64,000 nt of DNA from Clostridium tertium (GCF_017873245.1 NZ_JAGGJY010000011.1:62001-126000); one strand, 5' to 3'. Shown: positions 9,256-18,337, counted from the first letter of the stretch. Notes: a model not told the origin generated them from the sequence alone. Numbers and translations: made by a program.

Positions 9256-9927
9256 ATGAGAGAAATATTATTAATAGAAGATGATTTAGATTTATCAAAA
9301 CAACTTTCTTTATCTTTAGAGAAATGGGGATTTAGTGTAGAGATTATAGATAATTTTAGTGATATAGTAAAAGAATTTACTGAAAAGAAACCAAGTTTAA
9401 TAATAATGGATGTTAATTTACCATACTATGATGGGTTTTATTGGTGCGAAAAAATTAGAGAAATATCTAAGGTGCCTATAATATTTTTATCTTCAAGAGA
9501 TTCAAATATGGATTTAATTATGGGAATAAATAATGGTGGCGATGATTATATAACAAAGCCTTTTTCTATAGAAGTTTTAATAACTAAGATTAATGCATTA
9601 CTAAGGCGAAGCTATGATTATACTTTTTCAGATTCTGTTATTTATTATAAAGATACTATATTAGATATGGAAAAATGTACATTTAAATATGAAGATAATA
9701 TTATTGAGTTAACAAAAAATGAAATGAAAATATTATCAATACTTATTAAAAATAAAGGTAAAGTAGTTTCAAGAGATAAAATTATGATGAGTTTATGGAA
9801 TGATGATGAGTTTGTAAGCGATAATACATTAACTGTAAATGTAACTAGGCTAAGAGGAAGGCTTAAGGATGAATTAGGATTAAATGATTTTATAAAGACT
9901 AAGAAAGGGATAGGGTATATGATTTAA
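9256..9927 (+). CDS. BceR-type response regulator (module 1)
   Basis: A 223-residue OmpR-family regulator. The receiver has the acidic pair IEDD near the N-terminus, the phosphoacceptor Asp in IIMDVNLPYYDG, and the Lys in YITKPF. The C-terminal winged helix spans about 125-223. LPYYDGFYWCEKIR is typical of BceR-like proteins that serve antimicrobial-peptide detoxification modules. The kinase, ATPase and permease genes follow directly. It probably binds TTACT-AAAA-TGTAA at 10939-10952 to activate the transporter genes. Confidence 0.9.
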   Translation: MREILLIEDDLDLSKQLSLSLEKWGFSVEIIDNFSDIVKEFTEKKPSLIIMDVNLPYYDGFYWCEKIREISKVPIIFLSSRDSNMDLIMGINNGGDDYITKPFSIEVLITKINALLRRSYDYTFSDSVIYYKDTILDMEKCTFKYEDNIIELTKNEMKILSILIKNKGKVVSRDKIMMSLWNDDEFVSDNTLTVNVTRLRGRLKDELGLNDFIKTKKGIGYMI

Positions 9928-10952
9928 TGGGCTTAATGAGATTTATAAAAGAAAAGAATATAAATATTATATTTTCAATAGCTTTGTTACTAGTAATAAA
10001 CATATATTTAATTTCAATAAATTCATTCAATGGTCGAACTAGTGATTTAACTTATTTAGATTTCATTATAATTACTATATATTTAATATGGATATACATT
10101 GCTTATTTTAATTGGAAAAAGAAATATTACGATTTATATAAATCTATTTTAAATGAAAATGATATTTCTCTAGAAGATGTTAAAGAAAATTCTTTAGAAG
10201 AGGAGATTATTTTTAAGCTTATAGACAATAAAGATAAAAAGTATGATTTTAAAACTAAAGAATATGAAGAAAAATTAAGAGATATGGAAGAATATATTTC
10301 TAAATGGGTTCATGAAATAAAATTGCCAATAACAGCATTAAATATAATTTCAGAAGATATAGAGGATTATGATGCAGCAAGTAGCATAAAAAATGAAACA
10401 GAAAAAATTAATTTTCTAGTTAATTCGGTTATTTATGGAAGTAGAGCTACTGTAGCTTCAGAGGATATTTTTATTAAGGAAGAAAATTTGGGGGATATAG
10501 TTAAAAAATCTATAAGAAACAATTCATTTTTTTTAATAAAAAATAAGGTGGAAATTGTTACAAGTAATTTAAACTATAATATTCATAGTGATGGGAAATG
10601 GATTATTTATGTTATAGATCAATTAATTAATAATGCTATTAAATATTCAAAAGAAAATGGTAAGATAGAATTTTATGCAGAGGATAATAGAGAATATATA
10701 AAACTATGTATTAAGGATAATGGCATTGGCATAGAAAAAGAGGATATAGAAAGGATATTTAATAAAGGTTTTACAGGAAGTAATGGTAGAAATAAAGTAT
10801 ATAAATCTACTGGCATGGGACTTTATTTTACTAAGAAGGTATTAAACAAATTAGAACATGAAATTTCTGTGGAATCAATTAAGGGTGAATATACTTTATT
10901 TAATATATACTTTTATAAAATCTCCGATTATTTAAAGGTTACTAAAATGTAA
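9927..10952 (+). CDS. BceS-type intramembrane-sensing histidine kinase (module 1)
   Basis: A 341-residue kinase with two N-terminal membrane helices (about 12-32 and 43-63) separated by a very short outside loop, so it has no sensor domain of its own. The phosphoacceptor His is in WVHEIKLPI, and the ATPase has the N box NNAIKYSKENG, the G1 box DNGIGI and the G2 box STGMGLYFTK. Kinases of this type read the activity of their partner ABC transporter. The start overlaps the regulator stop by one base. Its last codons and stop form a probable regulator binding site. Confidence 0.9.
   Translation: MGLMRFIKEKNINIIFSIALLLVINIYLISINSFNGRTSDLTYLDFIIITIYLIWIYIAYFNWKKKYYDLYKSILNENDISLEDVKENSLEEEIIFKLIDNKDKKYDFKTKEYEEKLRDMEEYISKWVHEIKLPITALNIISEDIEDYDAASSIKNETEKINFLVNSVIYGSRATVASEDIFIKEENLGDIVKKSIRNNSFFLIKNKVEIVTSNLNYNIHSDGKWIIYVIDQLINNAIKYSKENGKIEFYAEDNREYIKLCIKDNGIGIEKEDIERIFNKGFTGSNGRNKVYKSTGMGLYFTKKVLNKLEHEISVESIKGEYTLFNIYFYKISDYLKVTKM
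10939..10952 (+). promoter_or_regulatory. candidate BceR-type operator, module 1
   Basis: TTACT-AAAA-TGTAA differs by one base from the TNACA-N4-TGTAA box known for BceR-like regulators. It overlaps the 3' end of the kinase gene and lies 97 bases before the ATPase start. Both modules share CATTAGAAT downstream of this area. Confidence 0.5.
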
Positions 10953-11048
10953 CATTAGAATAAAAAAGGTAAGGTTAAGTGAAGGAATCCAAATTAAAAA
11001 ACTATTAAAATAAAATTAAAGTTAAAGTTAATTTTGGAGGAATTAGTT

Positions 11049-11801
11049 ATGAAAGAAATTTTAAAGTTAAAAGATGTATCTAAGGAATATGGAGTTAGAG
11101 GGTTTAGAACAAGGGTTTTAAATAATATAAATTTTACTGTAAATGAAGGTGATTTTATTTCTATAATGGGGCCATCAGGAGCAGGAAAAACTACTTTGCT
11201 TAATTTAATTTCAAGCTTAGATAAACCAACAAAAGGTGAAATAATTCTTGATGGAAAAGATATAACAAAGATTAAGAATAAGGATTTATCTAATTTAAGA
11301 AGAGATAAAATAGGTTTTATATTTCAGGATTATAATTTGTTAGATAATATGAATTTAATGGATAACATAGCATTGCCATTAGCATTAGGAAAAAAGAAAA
11401 CTAAAGATATAGAAAACAAAGTAATTAATATTGCAGAGATATTCGGTCTTAAGGAGCATTTAAAGAAGTATCCATATGAATTATCTGGAGGACAAAAGCA
11501 AAGAGGGGCAGCAGCTAGAGCCTTAATAACTGATCCAAAAGTAATTTTTGCAGATGAGCCTACTGGAGCATTAGATTCAAGATCATCATCAGATCTGCTA
11601 GAATCTTTAAGTAGAGCAAATAAGGAAGAAAATGCTACTATTGTTATGGTTACTCATGATGCTCTTACTGCAAGTTATTCTAATAAAGTTTATATATTAA
11701 GTGATGGAGAAATAAAGTGTCAATTAAATAAAGGAGATAATAGAAAAGAGTTTTATGTTAAGATAATTGATATGTTAGCATCTTTAGGAGGTGCTAAATA
11801 A
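11049..11801 (+). CDS. BceA-type ABC transporter ATPase (module 1)
   Basis: A 250-residue ATPase of the MacB/LolD/BceA group: Walker A GPSGAGKTT, Q-loop FQDYNLLD, signature LSGGQKQRGAAARAL, Walker B VIFADEPTGALD and the switch His in VTHD. I chose the ATG at 11049 because GGAGG (11036-11040) sits properly before it; a longer frame from TTG at 11034 would place the ribosome-binding site inside the coding region. It pairs with the permease that overlaps its stop. The substrates of such pumps are cell-wall-active peptides such as bacitracin, nisin or defensins. Confidence 0.92.
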   Translation: MKEILKLKDVSKEYGVRGFRTRVLNNINFTVNEGDFISIMGPSGAGKTTLLNLISSLDKPTKGEIILDGKDITKIKNKDLSNLRRDKIGFIFQDYNLLDNMNLMDNIALPLALGKKKTKDIENKVINIAEIFGLKEHLKKYPYELSGGQKQRGAAARALITDPKVIFADEPTGALDSRSSSDLLESLSRANKEENATIVMVTHDALTASYSNKVYILSDGEIKCQLNKGDNRKEFYVKIIDMLASLGGAK

Positions 11802-13699
11802 TGAGCGTATTCAATATAGCTTATAATAATTTCAAAAATAATATAAAAGTATATACTATGTTCTTTATCTCAATGATTTTTTCGGTGGTTATTTTAAGTA
11901 ATTTCTTAATTATGATGGATGGAGAGGCAATGAAAGTCCTTGGTGATATGAATGAAGAATATAGCAAGCTTATTTTGCAAGTTATAACTGTCATTTTAGT
12001 TATATTTATGTTTTTCTTTATTTGGTATGCATCAAATATCTTCTTAAGAAATAGAAAAAAGGAAATTGGTATTTATGCATTTATGGGTCTTGATTCATCA
12101 GTAATAGGAAAGATATATTTTATTGAAATGATGTTAATTGGAGTAAGTGCATCAATAATTGGAACAACTATAGGAGTTGTCTTATCAAAGTTTTTTCAAA
12201 TAGTAGTTTTTAAAATTGCAGACTTTAATATAGATGTGAAGTTTAATGTAAGCTTAAATTCAATAATTTATACTGTAGCAATTTTTATGTGTATCTTTTT
12301 ATTTATGAGTATAAAAGGATTTATAAGTATAGTCAGAAGCAAAATTGTAGATCTTTTAAATGCAAATAAAAAACAAGAAAAGATGCCTAAAGTTAATTTT
12401 ATTATATATATAATTGGAATAATTTCTTTATTTCTAATTGGATATGGATATTACTTAGTAAATGAAGAAGCAATGAATGCTCTTAAGACTTTAGTATTAG
12501 TTTGTATAGGAACATATGGATTATTTGGAGCTGTTTTCCCAATAGTGTTTAATTTCTTAATTAATAGAAAATCTATATTATATAAAGGATCAAATATTGT
12601 AACTATAAATAATTTAGCTTATAGATTTAAGAAAAACTATACTATTTATGCTACTATAGCTATACTAACAGCAACAACTACTACAGTTCTTGGAACAGCC
12701 TTTTCAATGAAGACAACATATGAAAATAGCCAAAGAAATATTACTTTATATTCTTTAGCAATTTCATCTACAGATGAGTTTAATTCAGAAGAAATAGCTG
12801 ATAAATTAAAAGAAGTTGGAGAAGAAAAATATTCCTTAAATACTAAAGTACTAAAGGTTAATAGTACATTAAAAGATGTTCCGGAATATCAAAATGATGA
12901 ATATATAGTAGTATCTTATGATAATTTATCTAATATATTGAAAGCAAATGGTGATGAGAAAGACTTAGATAAGTTTAATGAGGAAATGGTAGAAGGTAAT
13001 AATGTTATATACATTGAAAGACCAGGTACTCTTATGAGCTTTTTAGCTAATACCAATGATATTACATTAAATGATGTTAAGTTTAATGTAAGCGAAAGTA
13101 CTAGAATTAGAGTTTTTGGTGAAGCATTAAATTATGCTACTGTAATTGTAAATAATGATGAATATCAAAGACTAAAAGAAACAGCAACTGAGATAAACTT
13201 CTATGGTATTAAAATGGAAAATGAAGAAAATATAATTAATGTAATAGATGAAATAGGAAAAAATCTTAATTTAGAAACTACACATGGATATTATGGACAA
13301 TTTGAATTGCAAAAAATAGAATGGGTAAAATTTGTTTATGCAATTGGAGGATTCTTATTTTTAGTAATGGCATTAGCAGAAGCTAGTATTATTTATATAA
13401 AAATTTATAGTGATGCAAATGAAGATAAGCAAAAATATAGAACTCTTTTAAGCATAGGAGCTTCAAAAAAAGATATAAGTAAATCTATAGGAAGAGAAGT
13501 TGCATTATTTTATTTCATTCCATTAGCAGTTGGTGCAATTCATAGTTATTTTGCAATTAATGCATTAGCTGATTTTATGAAAGAAAATTTAAATTCAGTA
13601 TATTTACTGAGCTTAGTAATTTGCATAGTTATATTTATAGTTAATTGCATTATTTCAATCATAGGATTTAAAAAAATAATAGGAATAAAGAAAAATTAA
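11801..13699 (+). CDS. BceB-type ABC permease (module 1)
   Basis: A 632-residue FtsX-fold permease with about ten membrane helices and one large extracytoplasmic domain (about residues 305-510) between helices 7 and 8, which is the diagnostic BceB layout. The outer domain recognises the peptide-lipid complex and signals to the kinase. TAATG overlaps the ATPase stop, so the two are coupled. There is no frameshift or truncation. The peptide specificity is not readable from sequence. Confidence 0.9.
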   Translation: MSVFNIAYNNFKNNIKVYTMFFISMIFSVVILSNFLIMMDGEAMKVLGDMNEEYSKLILQVITVILVIFMFFFIWYASNIFLRNRKKEIGIYAFMGLDSSVIGKIYFIEMMLIGVSASIIGTTIGVVLSKFFQIVVFKIADFNIDVKFNVSLNSIIYTVAIFMCIFLFMSIKGFISIVRSKIVDLLNANKKQEKMPKVNFIIYIIGIISLFLIGYGYYLVNEEAMNALKTLVLVCIGTYGLFGAVFPIVFNFLINRKSILYKGSNIVTINNLAYRFKKNYTIYATIAILTATTTTVLGTAFSMKTTYENSQRNITLYSLAISSTDEFNSEEIADKLKEVGEEKYSLNTKVLKVNSTLKDVPEYQNDEYIVVSYDNLSNILKANGDEKDLDKFNEEMVEGNNVIYIERPGTLMSFLANTNDITLNDVKFNVSESTRIRVFGEALNYATVIVNNDEYQRLKETATEINFYGIKMENEENIINVIDEIGKNLNLETTHGYYGQFELQKIEWVKFVYAIGGFLFLVMALAEASIIYIKIYSDANEDKQKYRTLLSIGASKKDISKSIGREVALFYFIPLAVGAIHSYFAINALADFMKENLNSVYLLSLVICIVIFIVNCIISIIGFKKIIGIKKN

Positions 13700-13705
13700 G
13701 AATAT

Positions 13706-13746
13706 AAAATTCATGATTGTTCAAAGCAATCGTGAATTTTTTGCTT
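13706..13746 (+). terminator. intrinsic terminator of Bce module 1
   Basis: AAATTCATGATTG pairs with CAATCGTGAATTT (one G-T type mismatch) and is followed by a T-run. Confidence 0.75.
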
Positions 13747-13776
13747 TTTAAAAGAGTATTATATATGAATAAAAAT

Positions 13777-13829
13777 AGTTTATATAACTGATAATAAGGT
13801 TATATAACTAAGAATAGGTTTATATAGAA
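13777..13829 (+). promoter_or_regulatory. three phased repeats upstream of hcp
   Basis: GTTTATATAACT (13778), GTTATATAACTA (13799) and GTTTATATAGAA (13818) are spaced by 21 and 19 bases, two helical turns. The central copy contains the perfect palindrome GTTATATAAC. The third copy abuts the ribosome-binding site. They look like a phased operator array for a dimeric regulator, possibly the Crp/Fnr protein at 17468. Confidence 0.5.
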
Positions 13830-13842
13830 AGGAGATAAAAAT

Positions 13843-15495
13843 ATGGATAATGCAATGTTCTGTTATCAATGTGAGCAAACTATGGGGGGCAAGGGGTGTA
13901 CTAAAATGGGGGTTTGCGGTAAAACACCAGAAGTTGCAAATCTTCAGGATTTATTGATTTATCAACTAAAGGGAATATCATGTTATGCTAAACCATTAAT
14001 TGATAAAGGTGAGCTTATAGATAAAACAATAGTTGAGTTTGTAGAAAATGGACTTTTTACAACACTAACTAATGTTAACTTTGATGTAGAAGTACATATA
14101 CAAATGCTTAAAGATTCACAAAAAATAAAAGAATCATTACGAAGTAAAGCACCAAAAGGTGATTACCCTAATCCAGCTACATATAACTTAAGTGCTACTA
14201 AACAGGAAATGCTAAAGGATGCAGTTAAAGCTGGAATAATGTATGATCAAGAGTTAGATGCAGATATAAGATCATTAAGATCAACTATTCTTTATGGATT
14301 AAAAGGAATATCTGCTTACGGTCATCAAGCTAGATTTATTGATTTTTATAGCGATCAAGTTGATCAATTTTATTTTAGAGCATTAGAAATTATGACAAAT
14401 GATAATGTTGAAGTTGAAGAATTAATACGTTGGGTAATGAGAACTGGAGAAATAGCTATAGAAGTTATGAGAGTTCTAGATGATGCTAATACAACTAGAT
14501 ATAAAAATCCAACACCTCACAAAGTAAATGTAAATATTAAAAAAGGACCATTTATAGTTGTTTCAGGTCATGACTTAAGAGATTTAGAAATGCTATTAGA
14601 GCAAAGTGAAGGAAAAGGAATAAATATATATACACATGGAGAAATGTTACCATCCCATGGTTATGATGGACTAAAAAAATATAAGCACTTAGTAGGAAAC
14701 TTTGGATCTGCATGGCAAAATCAACAAAAGGAATTTGATAATATACCAGGTTGTATTCTTATGACAACTAATTGTCTAATGAAGCCAAGAGAAAGCTATA
14801 AAGATAGAATTTATAGTACTTCAGTAGTTGGATGGGATGGAATAGTGCATATAGGAAGAGATGAAAATGGATATAAGGACTTTTCAGAAATAATTGATAA
14901 AGCCCTTGAGTTAGGTGGATTTGAAGAAGATCAAGAAGAACACGAAATATTAGTAGGTTTTGCTCATAAATCAACTTTAAGTCATGCAGATAAGATAGTG
15001 GAATCAGTTAAGGAAGGTAAGCTAAGACATTTCTTTGTAATTGGAGGATGCGATGGAGCAAGACCAGGAAGAAATTATTATACAGAGTTTGCTGAACAAG
15101 TCCCAATGGATTGTATTATTTTAACTCTTGCTTGTGGAAAATATAGATTTAACAAGTTAGAATTTGGAGAAGTAAATGGATTGCCTAGACTTTTAGATGT
15201 AGGTCAATGTAATGATGTTTACTCCGCTGTGAAAATTTCAACAAGTTTAGCAGATGCTTTTGATACAGATGTAAATTCATTACCATTATCTATAATTTTA
15301 TCATGGTATGAGCAAAAAGCAGTTGCAGATTTATTAGCATTATTGTCTCTTGGAATAAAAGGAATGTTCTTAGGACCATCATTACCAGCATTCATATCAC
15401 CAAATGTTTTACAATACCTAGTAGATACATTTGATCTTAAACCTATTAGTACACCAGAAGAAGATTTAAAGACATGTCTTCAACAATTAGTATAA
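13843..15495 (+). CDS. hcp: hybrid cluster protein (hydroxylamine/NO reductase)
   Basis: A 550-residue cytosolic Hcp with the N-terminal cluster motif Cys7-x2-Cys10-x8-Cys19-x5-Cys25 (CYQCEQTMGGKGC), the class I pattern of strict anaerobes. Downstream cysteines in CLMKP, GGCDGARPG and LACGKYRF belong to the hybrid cluster. Hcp reduces NO (and hydroxylamine in vitro) and protects against nitrosative stress. The ATG follows AAAGGAG. It is monocistronic between terminators but adjoins ric, the DUF438 gene and an Fnr-like regulator, which makes a nitrosative-stress cluster. No hcr reductase gene is adjacent. Confidence 0.95.
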   Translation: MDNAMFCYQCEQTMGGKGCTKMGVCGKTPEVANLQDLLIYQLKGISCYAKPLIDKGELIDKTIVEFVENGLFTTLTNVNFDVEVHIQMLKDSQKIKESLRSKAPKGDYPNPATYNLSATKQEMLKDAVKAGIMYDQELDADIRSLRSTILYGLKGISAYGHQARFIDFYSDQVDQFYFRALEIMTNDNVEVEELIRWVMRTGEIAIEVMRVLDDANTTRYKNPTPHKVNVNIKKGPFIVVSGHDLRDLEMLLEQSEGKGINIYTHGEMLPSHGYDGLKKYKHLVGNFGSAWQNQQKEFDNIPGCILMTTNCLMKPRESYKDRIYSTSVVGWDGIVHIGRDENGYKDFSEIIDKALELGGFEEDQEEHEILVGFAHKSTLSHADKIVESVKEGKLRHFFVIGGCDGARPGRNYYTEFAEQVPMDCIILTLACGKYRFNKLEFGEVNGLPRLLDVGQCNDVYSAVKISTSLADAFDTDVNSLPLSIILSWYEQKAVADLLALLSLGIKGMFLGPSLPAFISPNVLQYLVDTFDLKPISTPEEDLKTCLQQLV

Positions 15496-15518
15496 TATAA
15501 ATATTTTAGGAGATATAG

Positions 15519-15551
15519 TTATGCTATATCTTCTTATTTTTTTGATTCGTA
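15519..15551 (+). terminator. intrinsic terminator after hcp
   Basis: GGAGATATAG pairs with CTATATCTTC and is followed by a T-rich run. Confidence 0.7.
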
Positions 15552-15676
15552 TTATACTTTGAAATTCTAGAAAAGGTTATGATATAAAGTTTTTATTATT
15601 TTAATGATTAAAGATTAAAATGATTATATGATGTTATATATGCAATTTTTAATTTAAGATTATAATTTCTCAAAAT

Positions 15677-15718
15677 TTGATTTGAATCACATTTTTATTT
15701 TTAAAATTTTCTTATAAT
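15677..15718 (+). promoter_or_regulatory. FNR-like box at -41.5 of the ric promoter
   Basis: TTGAT-TTGA-ATCAC (15677-15690) matches the FNR consensus TTGAT-N4-ATCAA except for the last base. The -10 is TATAAT at 15713-15718. With a start seven bases later, the box is centred at -41.5, the standard class II activator position. No good -35 is present, as expected for an activated promoter. Confidence 0.6.
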
Positions 15719-15757
15719 TTACTCATAGATAAGAAAAACAAGGTTGGAGTGATTGAT

Positions 15758-16459
15758 ATGGAAAAGAGTATAAATAAAAATTTAAGTTTAGGTGAATGTG
15801 TTATTATTTATCCTGCTGTTGTTGAAAAATTTAATGATATTGGATTAGACTATTGTTGTGGTGGAAATAAAAATTTAGAAATTGCATTAAAAGAAAAAAA
15901 TATTAACGTAGATAAATTTATTGAAGATATAAATGAAGAACTTGAAGAATTTATATTTGATAATTCATCATATATAAATTGGAATGAAAGAAATTCAGAA
16001 GAATTAATTCAGCATATAGTAAATACTCATCATGCAAGGACATTTGAATTACTAAGAGATATAGATCCATTATTAGTTAGGGTGTTTAAAGTTCATTATA
16101 ATCATTTACCAGATGTTTTAACAAGGGTTCATAAACTTTTTGGAGCATTAAAATGTGAGTTAGAAGAACATTTAATAAAAGAGGAAAAAATATTATTTCC
16201 AAAGATAATTGAATTTGAAAATACTAATGATAAAGGAAAGAAGGATATTTTAAAAGTAGAAATAGAAAGCTTTATAGGAGAACATGAAGCGGCAGGAGAT
16301 ATACTTAAAGAATTAGCTCATATTACAGATGATTATAGTGCTCCAGAATGGGCGTGTACAAGCTTCAAATTATTATATATGAAGATGCATGATCTTGAGA
16401 AAGACTTATTTGTTCATATTCATAAAGAAAACAATATTTTATTTAAGAGATATCAATAG
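15758..16459 (+). CDS. ric: di-iron iron-sulfur cluster repair protein
   Basis: A 233-residue Ric/ScdA/YtfE protein that helps rebuild Fe-S clusters damaged by NO or oxidants. The N-terminal ScdA_N (DUF542) domain has GLDYCCGG at about 29-36. The rest is a hemerythrin-like four-helix domain with conserved His/Glu pairs (THHARTFELL, EEHLIKEEKILFP, GEHEAAGD, HIHKENNILF). I prefer the ATG at 15758, nine bases after GGAG, over the GTG at 15749. The Fnr-like regulator gene nearby and the FNR-like box upstream suggest control by redox or NO. The DUF438 gene follows by 32 bases, probably in one operon. Confidence 0.9.
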   Translation: MEKSINKNLSLGECVIIYPAVVEKFNDIGLDYCCGGNKNLEIALKEKNINVDKFIEDINEELEEFIFDNSSYINWNERNSEELIQHIVNTHHARTFELLRDIDPLLVRVFKVHYNHLPDVLTRVHKLFGALKCELEEHLIKEEKILFPKIIEFENTNDKGKKDILKVEIESFIGEHEAAGDILKELAHITDDYSAPEWACTSFKLLYMKMHDLEKDLFVHIHKENNILFKRYQ

Positions 16460-16491
16460 AAAGTTTATTAAAAAATATAGAGGTGATTAAT

Positions 16492-17298
16492 TTGGAAAAG
16501 AAAAGATTTATTTTAGATAATGGTGTAAATAGAGCAGTTAATGAAGGAAAAATAAAGGAATTAACAGCACTTTTAAAAAATTTAAATGAAAAAGGATTAA
16601 CAGAAGAGTTAAAGGAAAAAGGGCTAAAGATTGTTAAGTCAATAAGTCCATTAGAGCTTTCTATGGCAGAACAAAGTTTAGTAGAAGAAGGAATGGACCC
16701 AAGGGAATTAAGACATTTATGTGAAATTCATATGATGATTTTACAAGGTGAACTTGAAAAATTACAAAGTAATATATCTAAGGGACACGTTTTATATACA
16801 CTTATTAAAGAACATGAATTACTTTTAAGTTTTTTAAAGGAATTAGAAGAAGTAACAAATGCAATACTAGAAATGGAAAGCTATGATAAGAATAGAAAAG
16901 AATTTACAAGAGTAACTGAAATTATTATTAGTATTTTAGATGCTGAACCTCACCATAAAAGAGAAGAAGATGTTTTATTTCCAGAGCTTGAAACAAGAGG
17001 GATAACAGGGCCAACTAGAATAATGAGACTTGAGCATGAAGACTTAAGAAAAAAGAAAAGAGCATTAAAGAAGTTAAGTGAGTCAGTTGCAGATTTAGAT
17101 TTTAATGAATATAAAATTGAATTAAAGAAACTTTCAAATGCTATTTGCTTTGAATTAAAAGATCATATATTTAAGGAAAATTATATATTATATCCTACAG
17201 CATTAGAAAGTATAGAAGGTGATACTAAGTGGGCTAATATGAAAAAAGAATGTGATAATATAGGTTATTGTACATTTACACCTGAAGATTGTAAGTAA
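16492..17298 (+). CDS. DUF438/hemerythrin-domain protein
   Basis: About 268 residues from TTG at 16492, placed seven bases after AGAGGTG (a GTG at 16483 overlaps that site). The N-terminal third matches the DUF438 layout (helical, KELTALLKNLNEKG). From about residue 95 a hemerythrin-like bundle has the iron ligands H and E in LIKEHELLLSFL, EPHHKREEDVLFPEL, RLEHEDLRKKK and LKDHIFKENYILYP. It is probably an iron-binding sensor or Fe-S repair partner of Ric. Unlike longer DUF438 proteins it has no PAS domain. The tail is cysteine-bearing (CDNIGYCTFTPEDC), of unknown meaning. Confidence 0.85.
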   Translation: MEKKRFILDNGVNRAVNEGKIKELTALLKNLNEKGLTEELKEKGLKIVKSISPLELSMAEQSLVEEGMDPRELRHLCEIHMMILQGELEKLQSNISKGHVLYTLIKEHELLLSFLKELEEVTNAILEMESYDKNRKEFTRVTEIIISILDAEPHHKREEDVLFPELETRGITGPTRIMRLEHEDLRKKKRALKKLSESVADLDFNEYKIELKKLSNAICFELKDHIFKENYILYPTALESIEGDTKWANMKKECDNIGYCTFTPEDCK

Positions 17299-17371
17299 TA
17301 ATCTTATATTTAAGAAACTAAATGTAAATTAAAATTAAATAGAATTTTTAAAATCAATATATAAATTAATT

Positions 17372-17462
17372 AATACCTCCTTGTAAATTATATAATTTAA
17401 TTATAAATGTGAATTTTATAGTATAATTAAATTAAGTTATATGATTTAGGTTAGGAGGTATT
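17372..17462 (+). promoter_or_regulatory. possible Shine-Dalgarno sequestering helix
   Basis: AATACCTCCT (17372-17381) is an exact reverse complement of AGGAGGTATT (17453-17462), which contains the ribosome-binding site of the Crp/Fnr gene. If transcription reads through from the upstream operon, the two could pair across a 71-base loop and block translation. A promoter inside the loop region would exclude the anti-SD arm. Confidence 0.35.
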
Positions 17463-17467
17463 TTATT

Positions 17468-18181
17468 TTGAATTGTGATTGTTGTTGTGAAAAATGTGCA
17501 AGTAGATTATATGCACAAGAAGTACCTATATTTGAATCACTTTCTGAAGAGGAATTAGATAGAATAATATCAGTAAGAAAGCATATGGTTTTAAAAAAAG
17601 GAGAAAGCTTATTTTTAGAAGGCGATAAAGTTTCTAAGCTATTTATAATAAGTGAAGGTATGATAAAAATAAGTAAAAGTACTGCAACTGGTAAGGAGCA
17701 AATTATAAATATATTAACTGTTGGAGATTTTCTTGGAGAAAGCAATATATTAGGAGATACTCTTGAAAGTAACGTATCTGCAATAGCAGTTAAGAACACT
17801 GAATTATGCACTATTTCTAGAGAGGATTTAAAAGATATATTATATTCGAATCCGTCTATTTGTTTAAAACTTCTTTCTGAATTAAATAAAAGACTAATAG
17901 AAGTAGAAAATCTTTCAAAGAATTTATCTAATAATAATCCAGAAGCAAGAATATGTTGTATGCTTTTAGAGTTTTCAGAGAAATATGGCAAAGTTGTAAA
18001 TGGAAAGATAGAAATAGATTTGCCTTTAAATAGAGAAGGAATGGCTAATTATTGTGGCATAGCAAGAGAAACATTAAGTAGGAAACTAACTTTATTAGAA
18101 AATGAAAATATTATTAAAGCTGTTGGTACAAAGAAAATAATAATTAATAATTTAAGTTTATTAGAAGAATCAATATTCTAG
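17468..18181 (+). CDS. Crp/Fnr-family regulator with N-terminal cysteine cluster
   Basis: A 237-residue regulator starting at TTG after AGGAGG. Residues about 25-145 form the cyclic-nucleotide-like beta-roll and about 165-230 the winged helix. The recognition helix contains ARETLSRKL; the E..SR pattern is the one FNR uses for TTGAT half-sites. The N-terminus MNCDCCCEKCASRL has five cysteines in ten residues, suggesting an Fe-S cluster or metal redox sensor, although the spacing differs from E. coli FNR. HcpR-type regulators of hcp belong to this superfamily. Its neighbours and the FNR-like box before ric suggest it controls this cluster. Confidence 0.85.
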   Translation: MNCDCCCEKCASRLYAQEVPIFESLSEEELDRIISVRKHMVLKKGESLFLEGDKVSKLFIISEGMIKISKSTATGKEQIINILTVGDFLGESNILGDTLESNVSAIAVKNTELCTISREDLKDILYSNPSICLKLLSELNKRLIEVENLSKNLSNNNPEARICCMLLEFSEKYGKVVNGKIEIDLPLNREGMANYCGIARETLSRKLTLLENENIIKAVGTKKIIINNLSLLEESIF

Positions 18182-18337
18182 AATATTATATTATTAGATA
18201 TTAGATATACATATTGTTTTTACACAAAAGCAAATATTCTCCCACTGGTCCTTTACAAGGGGAATTTATATAGTTTATTTAAAAGGAGATAGATAATGTT
18301 TATTTAATATGATATAAAAGAGGGGGAGATATTTCAT

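Noticed and set aside
11034..11048. TTG start for the module 1 ABC ATPase
   Set aside because: It would place the GGAGG ribosome-binding site inside the coding sequence. The ATG at 11049 is correctly spaced.
13777..13829. CRISPR-like or tandem repeat array
   Set aside because: Only three degenerate units of about 20 bases in a promoter region, with no spacers or cas genes.
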